Of a stretch of DNA of 35,854 bases, positions 24,770 to 33,997 are shown one piece after another; positions within the stretch are counted from its first letter, which is position 1, and the number at the start of each line of letters is the position of its first letter. Location of the stretch: contig NZIK01000026.1 of NCBI GenBank assembly GCA_002691625.1, forward strand, positions 1-35,854, in the 5' to 3' direction. Below the pieces are notes generated by a model that was not told where the DNA came from, ran no database searches, and saw nothing but the letters and a program-made list of their open reading frames with translations. Both the position numbers and the translations under genes were made by a program. This DNA comes from Alteromonadaceae bacterium. GTDB lineage: Bacteria > Pseudomonadota > Gammaproteobacteria > Enterobacterales > Alteromonadaceae.

Positions 24770-24797
24770 ATGTCTCAAAATGCAGGTGTATGTCTCA
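24770..24797. repeat. Paired ATGTCTCA direct repeats upstream of the exporter operon
   Basis: ATGTCTCA occurs at 24770-24777 and again at 24790-24797, exactly 20 bases (about two helical turns) apart, roughly 110-135 bases upstream of the hlyD start. Such phasing suggests a regulator bound to one face of the DNA, perhaps the LuxR-type protein of the operon. The 24663-24946 gap holds both this and the promoter of the divergent reductase gene. Confidence 0.45.
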
Positions 24798-24946
24798 TTT
24801 GTGTAAGCCGTTGAAACACTGGTCTGACAGTTGTTGCAGGTCAAAGGTATGCTGACGGCGGCTTTCCTAATGCAGATTGTTAATATATTGTGGTTAGCAA
24901 AGAAAGCTCTACACTTGATGTATGTTTTGCCAAGGAAGCCGTAGTT

Positions 24947-26491
24947 ATGTTTATACCCAGTATTTTGCTCCGTCAGTTGTACACCCATGGGAGCCTGACG
25001 CAAACTGAAGATGGTTTGCAGTTTATGCTTAAAAACCGGCTCAAAGATGCCGTGCTCAAACAGGTAGACAGTATTGCCATAAACGGGGAAGTTATTGCGC
25101 CTGAAAATGTCACGCTGCAGGTTGGCCCTGAGCAAATTATGTCGATGACAGAGCTGAATGAAAGCGGTGAAGTACCTTTTGAGCTTAAGCAGGCCATTAC
25201 GGTTTACTTAAATAAAACCCTGCCAGTGAGTCCGGAAAAACATACTATCGAACTGGTGTTCCGGGCCTCACCTTTCGGCAAACTGAAATTCAGCGTTGAA
25301 GATAACGTATCGGCGCCGAATCTGGCTGAAGGGCATATTCCCCGCGATCCGCATGATGATTACTCGCCGGGGATTATCGAAAAACGCCAGAAGTTCTTTG
25401 AAAACTTCTCCGGCGCTAATATTCACCATGTTGGCCAGTACTCCATTGATCCCAATACCCTGCGCGGCAATATCGAGCACTTCATTGGTGTGGCGCAGGT
25501 GCCAGTTGGCGTGGCGGGGCCGGTCACTATCGACGGCGAGCATGCCAAAGGCGATTTTCTGATCCCAATGGCCACTACCGAAGGTACCCTGGTTGCTTCT
25601 TATAATCGCGGTATGAAACTGCTTAATATGAGTGGCGGGATCAAATCCACCGTGGTGGATGATGCCATGCAGCGCGCGCCGGTATTTGTGTTTTCTGATG
25701 CTCGCGGCGCGCGGGATTTCGTAGCCTGGGTAAACGAGAATATCGATAAAATCCGCGAGGAAGCAGAAGCCACCTCATCCATTGCCAAGCTCACTTATAT
25801 TGACAGTTTCCTGTCTACCAAGTTTGCCTTTTTGCGCTTCAATTACCGTACCGGCGATGCAGCAGGGCAGAACATGGTGGGGCGCGCTACATTTGCTGCC
25901 TGTGGCTGGATCCTCGATCACTATGAAGGCATCGAAAACTTTTATCTGGAGTCCAACTTCGCCACCGATAAAAAAGCCTCGCAAATTAATATCATGCGTA
26001 CCCGGGGTAAACGGGTGATTGCCGAAGCGACCATTAAGCGCGAGCATTTGTTGTCGGTAATGCGGGTGGATCCTAAACAGATTGATTATCACGGCCGGGT
26101 AGCGGGCGTCGGCTCCTTCTTGTCGGGCGTCAATAATACTGGCTTACACTCGCCTAATGGCATTACCGCGATGTTTATTGCTACCGGGCAGGACGTGGCC
26201 AACGTGTCGGAGTCCTCCGCTGGTATCATGTATTCTGAGCTGACCGAGGAAGGCGATTTATATATCTCCCTGACTATTCCGTCGCTCATTGTGGCGACTT
26301 ATGGTGGCGGTACCGGTATTGGTACTCAGCGTGAGTGTCTGGAATTACTGGGCTGTTATGGCCGGGGTAATGTGTATAAGTTTGCCGAAATCGTTGGCGC
26401 GGTGGCGCTGGCGGGTGAAATTTCACTGGCCTCTGCAATCTCCAGTTCCGACTGGGTGTCTTCGCATGAGCAGTATGGCCGTAACCGGTAA
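24947..26491 (+). CDS. Hydroxymethylglutaryl-CoA reductase, class I-like, with N-terminal extension
   Basis: It reduces HMG-CoA to mevalonate (or runs the reverse). Start ATG 24947 has AAGGA upstream; an in-frame 24890 start is possible but less likely. Residues 1-~125 form an uncharacterised soluble domain. The catalytic domain follows with FIGVAQVPVGVAGP, MATTEGTLVAS (catalytic E212), DAAGQNM (DAMGMNM in animals), TDKK (K342), GQDVANVSES (D416), YGGGTGIGTQ and WVSSHEQ (H507). All four catalytic residues are present, and the wording is closer to class I than to the class II MvaA of Pseudomonas mevalonii. No membrane helices are seen. No other mevalonate-pathway gene is in the window. A nested hairpin terminator follows. 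Confidence 0.92.
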   Translation: MFIPSILLRQLYTHGSLTQTEDGLQFMLKNRLKDAVLKQVDSIAINGEVIAPENVTLQVGPEQIMSMTELNESGEVPFELKQAITVYLNKTLPVSPEKHTIELVFRASPFGKLKFSVEDNVSAPNLAEGHIPRDPHDDYSPGIIEKRQKFFENFSGANIHHVGQYSIDPNTLRGNIEHFIGVAQVPVGVAGPVTIDGEHAKGDFLIPMATTEGTLVASYNRGMKLLNMSGGIKSTVVDDAMQRAPVFVFSDARGARDFVAWVNENIDKIREEAEATSSIAKLTYIDSFLSTKFAFLRFNYRTGDAAGQNMVGRATFAACGWILDHYEGIENFYLESNFATDKKASQINIMRTRGKRVIAEATIKREHLLSVMRVDPKQIDYHGRVAGVGSFLSGVNNTGLHSPNGITAMFIATGQDVANVSESSAGIMYSELTEEGDLYISLTIPSLIVATYGGGTGIGTQRECLELLGCYGRGNVYKFAEIVGAVALAGEISLASAISSSDWVSSHEQYGRNR

Positions 26492-26508
26492 TATATTGGG
26501 TTCTGATC

Positions 26509-26568
26509 AGGGGGGCTTGTCCTCCTGGTTAGCCTTATTTCCCGGCTAAAACAATCCGCCCCCCTTTT
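26509..26568 (+). terminator. Nested hairpin terminator of the HMG-CoA reductase gene
   Basis: An outer stem AGGGGGGC / GCCCCCCT encloses an inner stem TTAGCC / GGCTAA, with TTTT at the end. It starts 18 bases after the stop codon. The long interior is unusual for a simple terminator, but the GC stem plus T-run supports that role. Confidence 0.7.
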
Positions 26569-26596
26569 GCGGCGTTAAAAAAGGTAACTCAACTCA

Positions 26597-27178
26597 ATGG
26601 TTATCGCGATGAATCACAATAAGGCTGGCACGTCTTTCCCTTACCGCGTAGTGCTGGTGTTTTTATTTTGCGCCTGGCTAGCCGGCTGTGCCAGCAATAA
26701 GCCTCAAATTAAAATGCGCGACGAGACTAACTTCGCCGCGCTGAAAACCTTTTATGTTCAGCCACCGCTCAACTCAGTTAACCCTACCCTGGAGCAGCAT
26801 ATGGCGTCGACCATTATTACCGTGTTGCAAGGCAAAGGGCTCACCGCAGCGGGCGAAGAAGATGCTGATATCAAAGTCGGCTTTTTCCCTTCCAGCCGGG
26901 TGGAAGAGGGGGGCTCGTCGGTCAGTATCGGGCTTGGCACCGGTGTATTTGGCCGCTCTGGCGGTATTTCACTGGGAAGCATTTTTAGTGTGCCAGTAGG
27001 CGAGCAGGTTACCGAATACCAGAATCTGCAAATTGAGGTGGTGCAGAACGGTGAGTTTATCTACAGCGCTGCGGGCAGCGCAGAGTTAGAGGCCAGCGAT
27101 AGCATTACCGTGCAACAGGCCTTAACCACGCTGGTAGAAACACTGCTGGAGTCTTTTCCTGCTAACCGCGCAAACTAG
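26597..27178 (+). CDS. DUF4136-type lipoprotein
   Basis: A 193-residue lipoprotein has lipobox LAGC (Cys31), after which comes a periplasmic domain of the DUF4136 type. Visible features are the opening strand FAALKTFYVQPP, a helix MASTIITVLQGKGL, the phrase ADIKVGFF, a Gly/Ser-rich loop (GLGTGVFGRSGGISLG), then YQNLQIEVVQNGEFIYSAAGSAEL and a final helix. The function of this family is unknown. Two in-frame ATGs (26597, 26609) are possible. It lies between a terminated reductase gene and glyoxalase I with ~95-base gaps on either side, so it is probably an independent unit. Confidence 0.82.
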   Translation: MVIAMNHNKAGTSFPYRVVLVFLFCAWLAGCASNKPQIKMRDETNFAALKTFYVQPPLNSVNPTLEQHMASTIITVLQGKGLTAAGEEDADIKVGFFPSSRVEEGGSSVSIGLGTGVFGRSGGISLGSIFSVPVGEQVTEYQNLQIEVVQNGEFIYSAAGSAELEASDSITVQQALTTLVETLLESFPANRAN

Positions 27179-27273
27179 CTGCGAAGTGGCATAATCGCGC
27201 GGCCAGTGGGATTGTGAAACTGTGTTTAGTCCCCAGTTTTATACATCAATTTAAAATCAGATGAGGGCAACGT

Positions 27274-27807
27274 ATGTCTCGCCACTTTGAACAAGCCGAA
27301 GGCTTGTGTGAACAAAAAGACCCGGCCACCGACGGCTTTGTATTTAACCAGACTATGTTACGGATAGCCGATCCGGTCCGTTCGTTGGATTTTTATACCC
27401 GTGTAATGGGCATGACCTTATTGCGCAAGCTCGACTTCCCGGAAATGAAGTTCAGTTTATATTTTCTCACTACCGGCGAGGATTTTTCTGACATCAGCGA
27501 CGATGAAGCTAAGCGCACGGCTCAAACATTTGGCCGTCCGGCCATGCTGGAGCTCACCCACAATTGGGACGACAGCGCCGACACCACGAGCTATCACAAC
27601 GGTAACAGCGATCCCCGCGGCTTTGGCCATATTGGTTTTCATGTGCCGGATCTGCAAGGGGCGTGTAAGCGCTTTGACGAACTCGGCGTTGAATTTCAAA
27701 AACGTCTGGAAGATGGCAGTATGAATAATATTGCCTTTATCAAAGACCCCGACGGATACTGGATTGAGATTTTTGATGCACAACGTGTAGCGAATTTAGG
27801 AAGCTAA
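27274..27807 (+). CDS. gloA: Lactoylglutathione lyase (glyoxalase I)
   Basis: It isomerises the methylglyoxal-glutathione adduct to S-lactoylglutathione. The 177 residues form two betaalphabetabetabeta modules, with metal ligands Gln26 (QTMLRI), Glu93 (MLELTHNW), His119 (GFGHIGFHV) and Glu165 (YWIEIFD). The Gln first ligand and the insertion between modules (~68-90) are features of the longer, zinc-dependent type (human/yeast-like, also in pseudomonads), unlike the ~135-residue nickel enzyme of E. coli. A perfect terminator follows 33 bases downstream. Confidence 0.95.
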   Translation: MSRHFEQAEGLCEQKDPATDGFVFNQTMLRIADPVRSLDFYTRVMGMTLLRKLDFPEMKFSLYFLTTGEDFSDISDDEAKRTAQTFGRPAMLELTHNWDDSADTTSYHNGNSDPRGFGHIGFHVPDLQGACKRFDELGVEFQKRLEDGSMNNIAFIKDPDGYWIEIFDAQRVANLGS

Positions 27808-27840
27808 CGCGCAATAGAAGTATCAAGGCAGTATAAAAAA

Positions 27841-27864
27841 GCCGGAACATAGGTTCCGGCTTTT
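27841..27864 (+). terminator. Bidirectional terminator between gloA and the amidohydrolase gene
   Basis: GCCGGAAC-ATAG-GTTCCGGC is a perfect 8-bp stem flanked by six A and four T. It serves two convergent genes whose stop codons lie 33 and 4 bases away. Confidence 0.93.
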
Positions 27865-27868
27865 GCGT

Positions 27869-30800
27869 TTAGTGGTTGGTATGCTTCCAGTGATACTGGT
27901 GCGCCTTGGCCTCCACTTCTGTCGCCGTTTGCTGCGGCATAAAGGCTTTGTTGTTACCTTCAAAGAAGAACGGCTGGCGTTTTTGCTTGCTACCCATTTC
28001 GTTCATCGTGGCAACGTCATACACGCGGCCGTTAATCACGGTGTAGGTGACATATTCACTGCGACGGATGTCGTTAAGCACGTCGCCGTCGGTGATCATC
28101 AGATCGGCCAGTTTACCCGGCTCAATGCTGCCGAGATCCTTGCCCATGCCAAGATGCGTTGCGCCATCAATGGTAGCACCGCGCAGAGCTTCCCACGGCG
28201 TAAAGCCGCCCTGATTCATCAGCCACATTTCCCAGTGAGCAGCTAATCCTTCACGCTGACCATGCGCACCAATATGTACACTTACGCCATTATCGCGCAG
28301 CTCTTTTGCGTATTCAGCCACATTTACGTGGTTGTACTGATCATCTGGCGCGGTAGGGCGGCGAATGGCACGGCCATCCAGTCTGGTAGAAGGGACATAA
28401 CGTAGCAGGCGTTCGTTCTTCCACACTTCGGTGCGATCGTACCAGTATTCTTCACCCATCAGGCCACCGTAAGACACCACAAAAGTTGGCGTGTAACCAA
28501 AGTCGGTGGCTTTCCATAACTGGGTGAGGTCGTCATAGCCACGGGCAATGGGCAGCGAATGCTCAAGGCCGGTATGACCGTCAACCAGCATGGTCAGGTT
28601 TTGCTGGAACTTACCACCGCCTTCCGGCACCACCATCATTTGCTGATTATTAGCGGCCCATAACACCTGCTGGCGCTGATCACGACGTGGCTGGTTATAG
28701 CTTTTCACCGAAATGGCGCCGGCGTCTTTCAGGCGCTGCACATGGAAGTAAGCATCGTCATAGTTATTTATTTGCGCTTTATAGCCGATACCCTCTGCAC
28801 CGTACAGAATAGTCCCGGTAGAGTAGATGCGCGGTGCAACGCGTTCACCTGCACGTTGCAGCTCTGACGCGGCAAAGATTTCAGTGGTATCGTTAGACGG
28901 ATCGTGAATGGTGGTCACACCGAACGACAGGTTGGAGTATTGCATCCAGTTTTGCTGCGGAATGATCTCACTGCGACCCTGTCCGCCGTGGGCGTGGGTA
29001 TCCACTAACCCGGGCAGAACGGTTTTACCTGAGGCATCAATCAGCATAGCGTCGCCGGGGATATCCACGTCGCCGCGCTTACCTACCGCGGCAATGCGGT
29101 TATCCAGGATCAGCACCACACCGTCTTCGATAACTTCCCGGGTATTGTCGGCATCGCGCATGGTGACCACGGTACCACCTACGAGCGCCTTATAACCGCT
29201 GGGCTTGTCGCTGGTGGCGGTGAAGCTCAAATCGAGGCCTTCAGAGAGCGGATCCGGCAGTTCATCGGCCGATTTACCACCGGTAAAGGCAAACGCGTCT
29301 TCCAGCTTACGCTCAAAATAGTAGGGGCCATGGAACCAGCCTACACTGCTGCTATCCGGCGCCCACGTGAGGTACTCTCCGGCGCGATCAGACAGCTGAG
29401 TCACCGGCAGAGAAGACATATTCGGGCCAATTGTCACTTTCTTACCGTTGTCTACGTATGGCGTAACGTAGGTATTAAACTGATGAACAAATGCAACCCA
29501 TTTACGATCCGGCGACAGGCGGTATTCCGCTACCTTGTCGGCGCCGTATAAATGCACCCGATGGTCGTCGCCATGCAGGTTTACACTGGCCAGTTGGGTG
29601 GCGCCGTAAGGAGAATCGTAACTGCGTTCGGTAAAGAACAGGCGCTCATTGTCGCCGGCAAAGTGGGGCTGCATACCTGAATTGGTGACCTTTTTCGGTT
29701 CGCCTTTATCCAGGTCCATCACGTATAAGCCTGGCTCTACCGAATACTTCGGGTCAAGCAGGTAGCCGCCGGTAAATTTACGGTAGGTCACTAACTCGCC
29801 ATCGGGTGAAAACGCCGGCTCTATGTAGTGCCCCGGCTCAGGGGTTATGACTTTGCCCTTACCACCACGGGCAGAGACGATGCGAACATCACCTAACTTC
29901 TGGTCGTTCCAGGTAGTGTAGATAATGCGCTTACCGTCGGCAGAATAGCGTGGGTAGTATTCATCATGCTCATCCTGACGGGTGAGGCGTTTCGCTTTGC
30001 CACTTTTTAAATCTTTAACGTACAGTTTGCCCAGCGCCTGAAACAGCACAGATTTACCGCCCGGCGATTTTTGCGACCAGCGGATCATTTTTACGTTAAA
30101 GGTATCCGGTGCCACGTCTACATCAAAACGCAATGCATCGGCGTATTGCAGTTTGGCCTCAACGGCGATATCGATGGTGTCTGCCGATTGATCTTTTACA
30201 TTGAGCTTATGAAACTTTCCGCCGGCCCAGTACACAATCGCTTTGCTGTCAGGTGTCCAGTCAAAGTAGGCATAGTAACCTTCTACACCAAAGCCTTCCT
30301 GCATATCGCGCTCCATATCGCGGGTGAGCAGCGTTTCTTCACCGGTGGCAAGGTCTTTAATGAACAGCGCGGTGTCGTACTTCACCCGACGTAGAAAAGC
30401 AATGTACTTACCGTCTGGTGAAGGGGTTGGTACCACGGCGCCGCCAGTACCGGAGATAACGCGGTCTTCTTCACCGGTAGTGCGATCAAAGCGGGTAATG
30501 GCAAAAATGCCTTCCAGCGGATCGCGATTATAGTCGAAGCGGTAACCGCCAGAGGTACTCTGGGTATAGTAAATATAGTTGCCATCGTGAGAGAACACCG
30601 GATCGGTAATGTTGTTTTGCTCACGTTTACCGGATACCCGCTCTTTAATCGGCAGACCGCTACCGCCGGAATGATGATAAATCCAGATTTCGCCCGCCGG
30701 GATACTGCGGGTAGAGGTAATGCCTTTGGTCACCACAATATATTCGCCATCCGGGCTCCATTTAGGCGAGTGAATGGTGTTATTTTTTTCTTTGGTGACC

Positions 30801-31228
30801 TGGCGCAGGTTTTCACCGTTGGCATCCATCACCCACACGTTAGACACGCCGCCGCGATCTGAGATAAACGCAATTTTGCTGCCGTCGGGCGAGATGGCCG
30901 GGTGGATATTCCAGGCAAAATCCTGCGTTAACGGCTTAGCGTTGCCGCCGTCGAGGTCGGCTTTATAAATATCGCCTAACATGTCGAACAGAAAGTATTC
31001 GCCATCAGGTGCTACGTCGAGGCTCGACCAGGTGGTTTCGGTGGTGTTGATGGTGACATCGTGCAAAGGGTAAGGCGGGTTAGTCACTTCCCACTTGTCT
31101 TCGGTCGCTGCTTCATCGCCTTCCTGTGCTGCCAGCGGAGCGCTGAGCAGACAAAGTGAGGTCAATACTGAAGCACTCAATAAGGTTAATTTTTGTTTAG
31201 GGGTGTGCAGGTTTGTCGTTAGCTTCAT
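27869..31228 (-). CDS. Exported TolB-like propeller / amidohydrolase fusion protein
   Basis: 1119 residues with a signal peptide ending near AQE (~35). Residues ~50-650 hold a string of TolB/PD40 beta-propeller blades with repeated phrases such as SPDGSKIAF, SPDGEYIVV, SADGKRIIYT and SPDRKWVAF. Residues ~670-1095 are an imidazolonepropionase-type metal-dependent amidohydrolase with metal-binding HAH (H745, H747 in VDTHAHGGQG), GLEHSLP and VHIGAHGQ, ending with the typical GSIEPGKLADLMITDGD. It is likely a periplasmic or secreted hydrolase of cyclic amides or peptides (related fusions are annotated as amidohydrolase or Tricorn-like). The substrate is unknown. It forms a single-gene unit, and AGAGAA precedes the ATG. 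31229-31378 is empty. Confidence 0.88.
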   Translation of the reverse strand: MKLTTNLHTPKQKLTLLSASVLTSLCLLSAPLAAQEGDEAATEDKWEVTNPPYPLHDVTINTTETTWSSLDVAPDGEYFLFDMLGDIYKADLDGGNAKPLTQDFAWNIHPAISPDGSKIAFISDRGGVSNVWVMDANGENLRQVTKEKNNTIHSPKWSPDGEYIVVTKGITSTRSIPAGEIWIYHHSGGSGLPIKERVSGKREQNNITDPVFSHDGNYIYYTQSTSGGYRFDYNRDPLEGIFAITRFDRTTGEEDRVISGTGGAVVPTPSPDGKYIAFLRRVKYDTALFIKDLATGEETLLTRDMERDMQEGFGVEGYYAYFDWTPDSKAIVYWAGGKFHKLNVKDQSADTIDIAVEAKLQYADALRFDVDVAPDTFNVKMIRWSQKSPGGKSVLFQALGKLYVKDLKSGKAKRLTRQDEHDEYYPRYSADGKRIIYTTWNDQKLGDVRIVSARGGKGKVITPEPGHYIEPAFSPDGELVTYRKFTGGYLLDPKYSVEPGLYVMDLDKGEPKKVTNSGMQPHFAGDNERLFFTERSYDSPYGATQLASVNLHGDDHRVHLYGADKVAEYRLSPDRKWVAFVHQFNTYVTPYVDNGKKVTIGPNMSSLPVTQLSDRAGEYLTWAPDSSSVGWFHGPYYFERKLEDAFAFTGGKSADELPDPLSEGLDLSFTATSDKPSGYKALVGGTVVTMRDADNTREVIEDGVVLILDNRIAAVGKRGDVDIPGDAMLIDASGKTVLPGLVDTHAHGGQGRSEIIPQQNWMQYSNLSFGVTTIHDPSNDTTEIFAASELQRAGERVAPRIYSTGTILYGAEGIGYKAQINNYDDAYFHVQRLKDAGAISVKSYNQPRRDQRQQVLWAANNQQMMVVPEGGGKFQQNLTMLVDGHTGLEHSLPIARGYDDLTQLWKATDFGYTPTFVVSYGGLMGEEYWYDRTEVWKNERLLRYVPSTRLDGRAIRRPTAPDDQYNHVNVAEYAKELRDNGVSVHIGAHGQREGLAAHWEMWLMNQGGFTPWEALRGATIDGATHLGMGKDLGSIEPGKLADLMITDGDVLNDIRRSEYVTYTVINGRVYDVATMNEMGSKQKRQPFFFEGNNKAFMPQQTATEVEAKAHQYHWKHTNH

Positions 31229-31378
31229 TGTTGTTCTCTACGTCTTTTTTGTTGTCATGGCCGGGATTGAGCCCGCGGCAAAATCAATCTTCCCTGGATT
31301 GTTAACAGTCAGTATAAAGTATGTTTACTGTGAGGTGTTGCAGTTCATCGGATAAGTTTGCAGGGTATACCGCAGAGC

Positions 31379-32908
31379 TTATTCCGGGTCGGGGAATTGG
31401 CCGCGTATGGCAGTGAAGGTGGTAAAGTTTGCCAGCAACAAATCAACCAGTCTGGGATCAAACTGTTTACCCCGTTGCGCAGTGAAGTATTCACGAATTT
31501 GCGTTTCAGACCAGGGGCCTTTGTAGCAACGTTTACTGCCCAGGGCGTCAAACACATCGGCAACGGCCACTATGCACCCAGCCGCTGAAATGGCATTTTC
31601 ACGCAGCCCATTTGGGTAACCGCTGCCATCCCAGCATTCATGATGCTCATGGGCAATGGTTGCGCCAAGCTGCAAAATGGGGTTGTCGCTTTTGCGTAGC
31701 ATGTCGAACCCGGCTTTAGCATGGGTTTGCATAATCTGCCGCTCTTCATCAGTGTGTGGCCCTGGCTTGTTTAAAATTAAATCCGGGATGGCGACTTTGC
31801 CTACATCGTGCAGCGGTGAGGCTAGTTTTATCATTTCGGCTTCGCTGTCGGTTAGGCCGTAATGCCTGGCCAACAGTGCACTGATATGGGCTACCCGGCG
31901 CACGTGTGAACCGGTTTCCTTGGAACGGAGCTCCACCGCCTCACCAATAATGTACGAGAGTTCACGTTGTGAGTCTCTGATCACTTCGCGCAGTTTGAGG
32001 TTTTCGTGGGATACCGCGATGTTGTTGGCAAAAAACGAGAGCAAGTGATGCTGGACCGGCTCCAACGGTTCATTTTTCGCTACGTACAGCACATTTTCCA
32101 TGCCCCGGCGGGTAGTAAAGTAACTCACAAAGTAATCGCTGCCCTGAATATTGCTGTGTTGTTTTAACGCCTCTTCGATGCGGGTTTGCACATTTGCAGG
32201 GATGGTTGATAAAGACTTGCCCTGTAAGTTTGTGGCCAGAATTTTATACTGGTTGCCGGCTTTTACGTCTCGGGTAATGGCGCAGCAAATAATATCAGAG
32301 GTCTCGATAGCCAGCAGTACGGATATTTGATTTAAGATGGCGGAGGCAAATTGCGGGAGGGTGTCGCACTCGATAAATTCGGTGGTGGCGCTGATAATTT
32401 TTTCCAGCCCTTGTCGGTGACGCTCAATCAGCCGAATGTCACGGTAAGCCCGCAGCGCAGTATACATGCTGGTTTTCAGGCGCAGCGCGGTGAGTTCGGT
32501 TTTGTTTTTATAATCGTTAATGTCGTAATCGCGGATCACCCGTTCTTCCGGTGCCTCGCCGGGCTGACCGGTACGCAAGATCAGCCTGATGACGTGATTG
32601 TTTAGCGTTTCGCGCACCCAGCGCACCAGCTCAAGACCGGCCTGAGTGGTTTCCATTACTACGTCTATAATTGCTACCGCAATCGCGTTATGGGTGTCAG
32701 CAACTAAAATATCGCGGGCTTCAGCGGCACTGCTGGCGGTAATGATATTCAGTGGCCGTTGTTCAAAAACAAAATCACCCAGCACCATACGGGTAACAGC
32801 GTGGATTTCCGGCTCGTCATCAACCACCAGCACCGTCCAGGCTGCTAATAGCTCTTCTTCGAGATCGGTTTCGTCATCGTTGATAAACAGTAATTCGTCA
32901 CCGAGCAT
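31379..32908 (-). CDS. DUF3369 HD-GYP response regulator (c-di-GMP phosphodiesterase)
   Basis: 509 residues: an N-terminal receiver (~24-150; acidic pair near D30/D31, phosphoacceptor D82 in AIIDVVME), a DUF3369 sensory domain (~170-310), and a C-terminal HD-GYP domain (~320-505). HD-GYP landmarks are intact: GSHVRRVAH, HDVGK (H367, D368), THAKAGFDML, AHEHHECWDGSGYPNGL (GYP at 430-432) and VADVFDAL. It should hydrolyse c-di-GMP when phosphorylated. The ORF can be extended to a TTG at 32938, but ATG 32908 has GAGG 9 bases upstream. No kinase is adjacent. Together with the degenerate GGDEF protein at 8244 it shows c-di-GMP signalling in this organism. Confidence 0.92.
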   Translation of the reverse strand: MLGDELLFINDDETDLEEELLAAWTVLVVDDEPEIHAVTRMVLGDFVFEQRPLNIITASSAAEARDILVADTHNAIAVAIIDVVMETTQAGLELVRWVRETLNNHVIRLILRTGQPGEAPEERVIRDYDINDYKNKTELTALRLKTSMYTALRAYRDIRLIERHRQGLEKIISATTEFIECDTLPQFASAILNQISVLLAIETSDIICCAITRDVKAGNQYKILATNLQGKSLSTIPANVQTRIEEALKQHSNIQGSDYFVSYFTTRRGMENVLYVAKNEPLEPVQHHLLSFFANNIAVSHENLKLREVIRDSQRELSYIIGEAVELRSKETGSHVRRVAHISALLARHYGLTDSEAEMIKLASPLHDVGKVAIPDLILNKPGPHTDEERQIMQTHAKAGFDMLRKSDNPILQLGATIAHEHHECWDGSGYPNGLRENAISAAGCIVAVADVFDALGSKRCYKGPWSETQIREYFTAQRGKQFDPRLVDLLLANFTTFTAIRGQFPDPE

Positions 32909-33182
32909 TATGCGGTTACCTCGTTGCCACTGTGACAACCTCTTAACGATTTAAGGGGTTGTAGAATAACTATAGTACGAGGTTGATGAATCCGCCTGCC
33001 AGTTTATACCAGCAAGGAGCTGTTAATTCATAGAGCCTCAGGGTGGCTTTTGAACACAGGTTTACTGAAGCATCTTTTAGTCAGTCACAAATGTCGCTTG
33101 TTTGAACGAGTTCACTCAAACTGTTACGGTGTTGTGAGAAGCCAGTGCGACCAGTATTGTACAAGAATGGACTAAGGGACTA

Positions 33183-33911
33183 ATGGACTTTCAAACCTTT
33201 ACAAAAGCCAGCTTACTCTTGGCAATGGCGCTTTTCTTCTCAGCTTATCCGCAGCATACCCAAGCCAATTCTTTAGGGGTTGAAAGAGGAGAGGTATGTG
33301 CCACAAACCCTGGCAGCGATTTTACTGCCTGCCCGCAAGATTTTACCAATCACAAAATTGAAGCCGCTGAGCTTTGCCTAACCGCACTTGACTATACCAG
33401 TATTGGTGTCAATTGTGCCGGGGCCTTAAATACCGCTATTGATAACGCGGTTGCTTCTGAAGCGGGTTTTCACGCATTGATGTCAATAGAGAACAAATCT
33501 GACCATGTCATCAAAGTAATTAGTCCTTCAAATAGCGATTTCGCCACACTAAAGAGCCGCTCGTCTTTTAGACTGATAAACAAATACGCAGATGGGTCTG
33601 AGTTAGTGATTGATGTCGCTGTAAAGGGAGGAGTGGTTGAAATCGTAGAAAACAAAGACGCGTCATTTACCAGTGATGGCAGAACGTTTACGCACGCTGA
33701 GAATTACGGTACATCGTTTCAGAGGAGTCTCAGGGAAGCTCAAAGGGTTGCAACATCACAACTAATACCTAAAAGCTGCGAGCAGCCGACATTTGATAAC
33801 TCTGACTGGGTCGTTGAGGAAGTGATCACGGTAAACTATCCAGACGGACGAACTGAAGTGACTAATATTTATCGGCAGCAGGATACTTACTTAACTTACC
33901 TGCAGTGTTAG
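33183..33911 (+). CDS. Exported protein of unknown function with six cysteines
   Basis: 242 residues with a signal peptide (cleavage near TQA-NS, residue 28). I do not recognise a family. The mature part has six cysteines (two in CATNPGSDFTACPQ, then LCLTA, NCAGA, KSCEQP and the last residue), an even number that suits disulfides in the periplasm or outside. Residues ~80-180 look beta-rich with alternating polar/hydrophobic segments. AGGG precedes the ATG by 4-5 bases. Base composition is visibly more AT-rich than neighbouring genes, which may mean recent gain. It stands alone between an HD-GYP gene (divergent) and glutathione reductase (convergent), with its own terminator. Confidence 0.75.
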   Translation: MDFQTFTKASLLLAMALFFSAYPQHTQANSLGVERGEVCATNPGSDFTACPQDFTNHKIEAAELCLTALDYTSIGVNCAGALNTAIDNAVASEAGFHALMSIENKSDHVIKVISPSNSDFATLKSRSSFRLINKYADGSELVIDVAVKGGVVEIVENKDASFTSDGRTFTHAENYGTSFQRSLREAQRVATSQLIPKSCEQPTFDNSDWVVEEVITVNYPDGRTEVTNIYRQQDTYLTYLQC

Positions 33912-33997
33912 TGCTGTTTACCCGATACGTAAACTGCTTACCAAGCGTAGCGTAAATTGTTGATTCAGATAGCTCTCAATCAACAAATACCAATAAA

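Noticed and set aside
24698..25135. A 145-codon minus-strand frame ending just before hlyD, with a Thr/Ser/Cys-rich end that could pass for an exporter substrate.
   Set aside because: Most of it is antisense to the HMG-CoA reductase gene. There is no ribosome-binding site or ATG in the intergenic part, and no double-glycine leader.
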